A stretch of 7,614 bases of DNA from an uncultured Bryobacterales bacterium (GTDB lineage Bacteria; Acidobacteriota; Terriglobia; Bryobacterales; UBA6623): assembly GCA_946887065.1 (NCBI GenBank), contig CAMPKL010000153.1, positions 1 through 7,614 of the forward strand, written 5' to 3'. Position numbers and translations under genes: made by a program. The notes under the pieces are model-generated. The model did not search any database and had not been told where the DNA came from. It saw only the letters and a program-made list of their open reading frames with translations. Shown piece after piece: positions 7,065 through 7,614 of the stretch. Each line of letters starts with the position of its first letter. Positions within the stretch are counted from its first letter, which is position 1.

Positions 7065-7535
7065 CTAAATCTCGACCACCAAGCGGGTCTGCTGGACATC
7101 CTCGAACCGTAGCCGAACCGTCTCCGCCGGAGTGATTTCCAGCGCGAAGCCGTCTTCGGCAGGATCCGACAAAACACCCGTAAACTGCTGGCGTCCATCC
7201 AGCGGAGCTTTCAACTTAACCTTCACCTTACAGCCGGCAAACCGTTGATAATCCGAGAGCTTTAGCAGCTTTCTATCTAACCCAGGCGACGAAACCTCCA
7301 ATTGGTAAGCGCCGCCCGGCACAACGTCTTCCGCGTCCAAAATCGTCGACACTTGCCGCGAAACCGCGGCACAGTCATCCAGCAACACGCCGCCCGGTTT
7401 GTCCACGAAAATTCGCAGCAAACCCCGGCCCGAGCCTTTCCACTGCACCTCGACGACCTCAAGGCCCTCGTACTGAGCCACACGCTCAGCGATCGCCTTC
7501 ACGCGCGATTCAAGGTCTCGTGACAGCTCTGACAT
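7065..7535 (-). CDS. rimP: Ribosome maturation factor RimP
   Basis: This 156-residue protein is needed for maturation of the 30S subunit. The N-terminal alpha/beta domain (about 1-75) contains the LEVVEVQWKG strand and RIFVDKPGGV (41-50). The signature LEVSSPGLDRKL lies at 79-90, and the C-terminal SH3-like barrel (about 95-156) carries GCKVKVKLKAP, FTGVL and RLRFEDVQQTRLV. I chose the ATG at 7535-7533. A longer frame can be opened at a GTG at 7571-7569, but that codon lies inside the terminator stem and the extra 12 residues are translated hairpin and T-tract. The AAAGAG at 7541-7537 (ending just before the C of the start context) is a weak ribosome-binding site. It is the first gene of the cluster in the window, followed by nusA after 26 nt. 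Confidence 0.93.
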   Translation of the reverse strand: MSELSRDLESRVKAIAERVAQYEGLEVVEVQWKGSGRGLLRIFVDKPGGVLLDDCAAVSRQVSTILDAEDVVPGGAYQLEVSSPGLDRKLLKLSDYQRFAGCKVKVKLKAPLDGRQQFTGVLSDPAEDGFALEITPAETVRLRFEDVQQTRLVVEI

Positions 7536-7549
7536 GCTCTTTGGGCAAT

Positions 7550-7572
7550 AAAAAAGTGGGCTCTTGCCCACT
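7550..7572 (-). terminator. Intrinsic terminator / attenuator in the rimP leader
   Basis: On the minus strand, AGTGGGC (7572-7566), loop AAGA (7565-7562), GCCCACT (7561-7555), then a run of T ending at 7550 (six T from 7555). This is a perfect 7-bp GC-rich stem directly followed by a T-tract, the classical intrinsic terminator layout. It acts only on the minus strand, because the other side has A, not T. It sits between the -10-like box at 7605-7610 and the rimP ATG at 7535, with only 14 nt between T-tract and start codon. Transcripts for the rimP operon must therefore read through it, so an attenuation role is likely. Confidence 0.8.
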
Positions 7573-7604
7573 GGTCAGCAGCGCCTATCGCCCCGACGCC
7601 CTTC

Positions 7605-7610
7605 ATTATA
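7605..7610 (-). promoter_or_regulatory. -10-like box of a putative rimP operon promoter
   Basis: The minus strand reads TATAAT, a perfect sigma-70-type -10 hexamer, at the right edge of the window. Initiation would be expected near 7598, giving a leader of about 63 nt that contains the terminator hairpin. The -35 region would lie beyond the window, so the promoter call depends on the hexamer and its position only. Confidence 0.5.
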
Positions 7611-7614
7611 GGGG

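Noticed and set aside
7536..7571. A 12-residue N-terminal extension of RimP from a GTG at 7571
   Set aside because: The GTG is inside the terminator stem and the extension is translated hairpin and T-tract, outside the conserved RimP fold.

Overview
The window is high in GC and is dominated by one co-oriented minus-strand translation/transcription cluster. In transcriptional order it reads rimP, nusA, infB, a DUF503/ylxP-type gene, then an rbfA reading frame that continues without a stop into an apbE-type FAD:protein FMN transferase. This core order occurs in many bacteria. The DUF503 gene between infB and rbfA, the long Pro/Gly/Ala-rich IF2 linker and the acidic NusA tail suggest a soil-type, high-GC Gram-negative lineage. 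Acidobacteriota (Bryobacterales/Solibacter-like) is my best guess, but it rests on impression and not on a search.

Layout from left to right. Positions 1-295 hold the 3' end of a plus-strand cyclase/kynurenine-formamidase-family gene. Positions 296-372 are a short spacer with one copy of a repeat. Positions 373-843 (minus) encode a small unrecognised membrane protein with a possible bacterial PH-like C-terminal domain. Positions 844-983 hold a second, inverted copy of the same repeat. The operon follows on the minus strand: the rbfA-apbE frame (984-2285), ylxP (2295-2579), infB (2581-5403), nusA (5473-7038) and rimP (7065-7535). A leader carries a -10-like TATAAT at 7605-7610 and an intrinsic terminator hairpin at 7550-7572, only 14 nt upstream of the rimP start codon.

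Functionally, RimP and RbfA mature the 30S subunit, IF2 places initiator tRNA, and NusA couples RNA polymerase pausing and termination to this set. The terminator in the leader is a natural place for feedback control by NusA. Spacing within the cluster is tight (26, 69, 1 and 9 nt), consistent with one transcript and translational coupling. The ApbE part is an outlier. It is a predicted exported flavin transferase whose signal peptide lies inside the continuous rbfA frame.

The points most worth a second look are the rbfA-apbE continuous frame, the rimP attenuator with a competing 7-bp stem, and the 25-bp perfect inverted repeats bracketing the lower-GC membrane gene. I did not find convincing evidence of a wholly new system. 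The rest looks like ordinary core genome.
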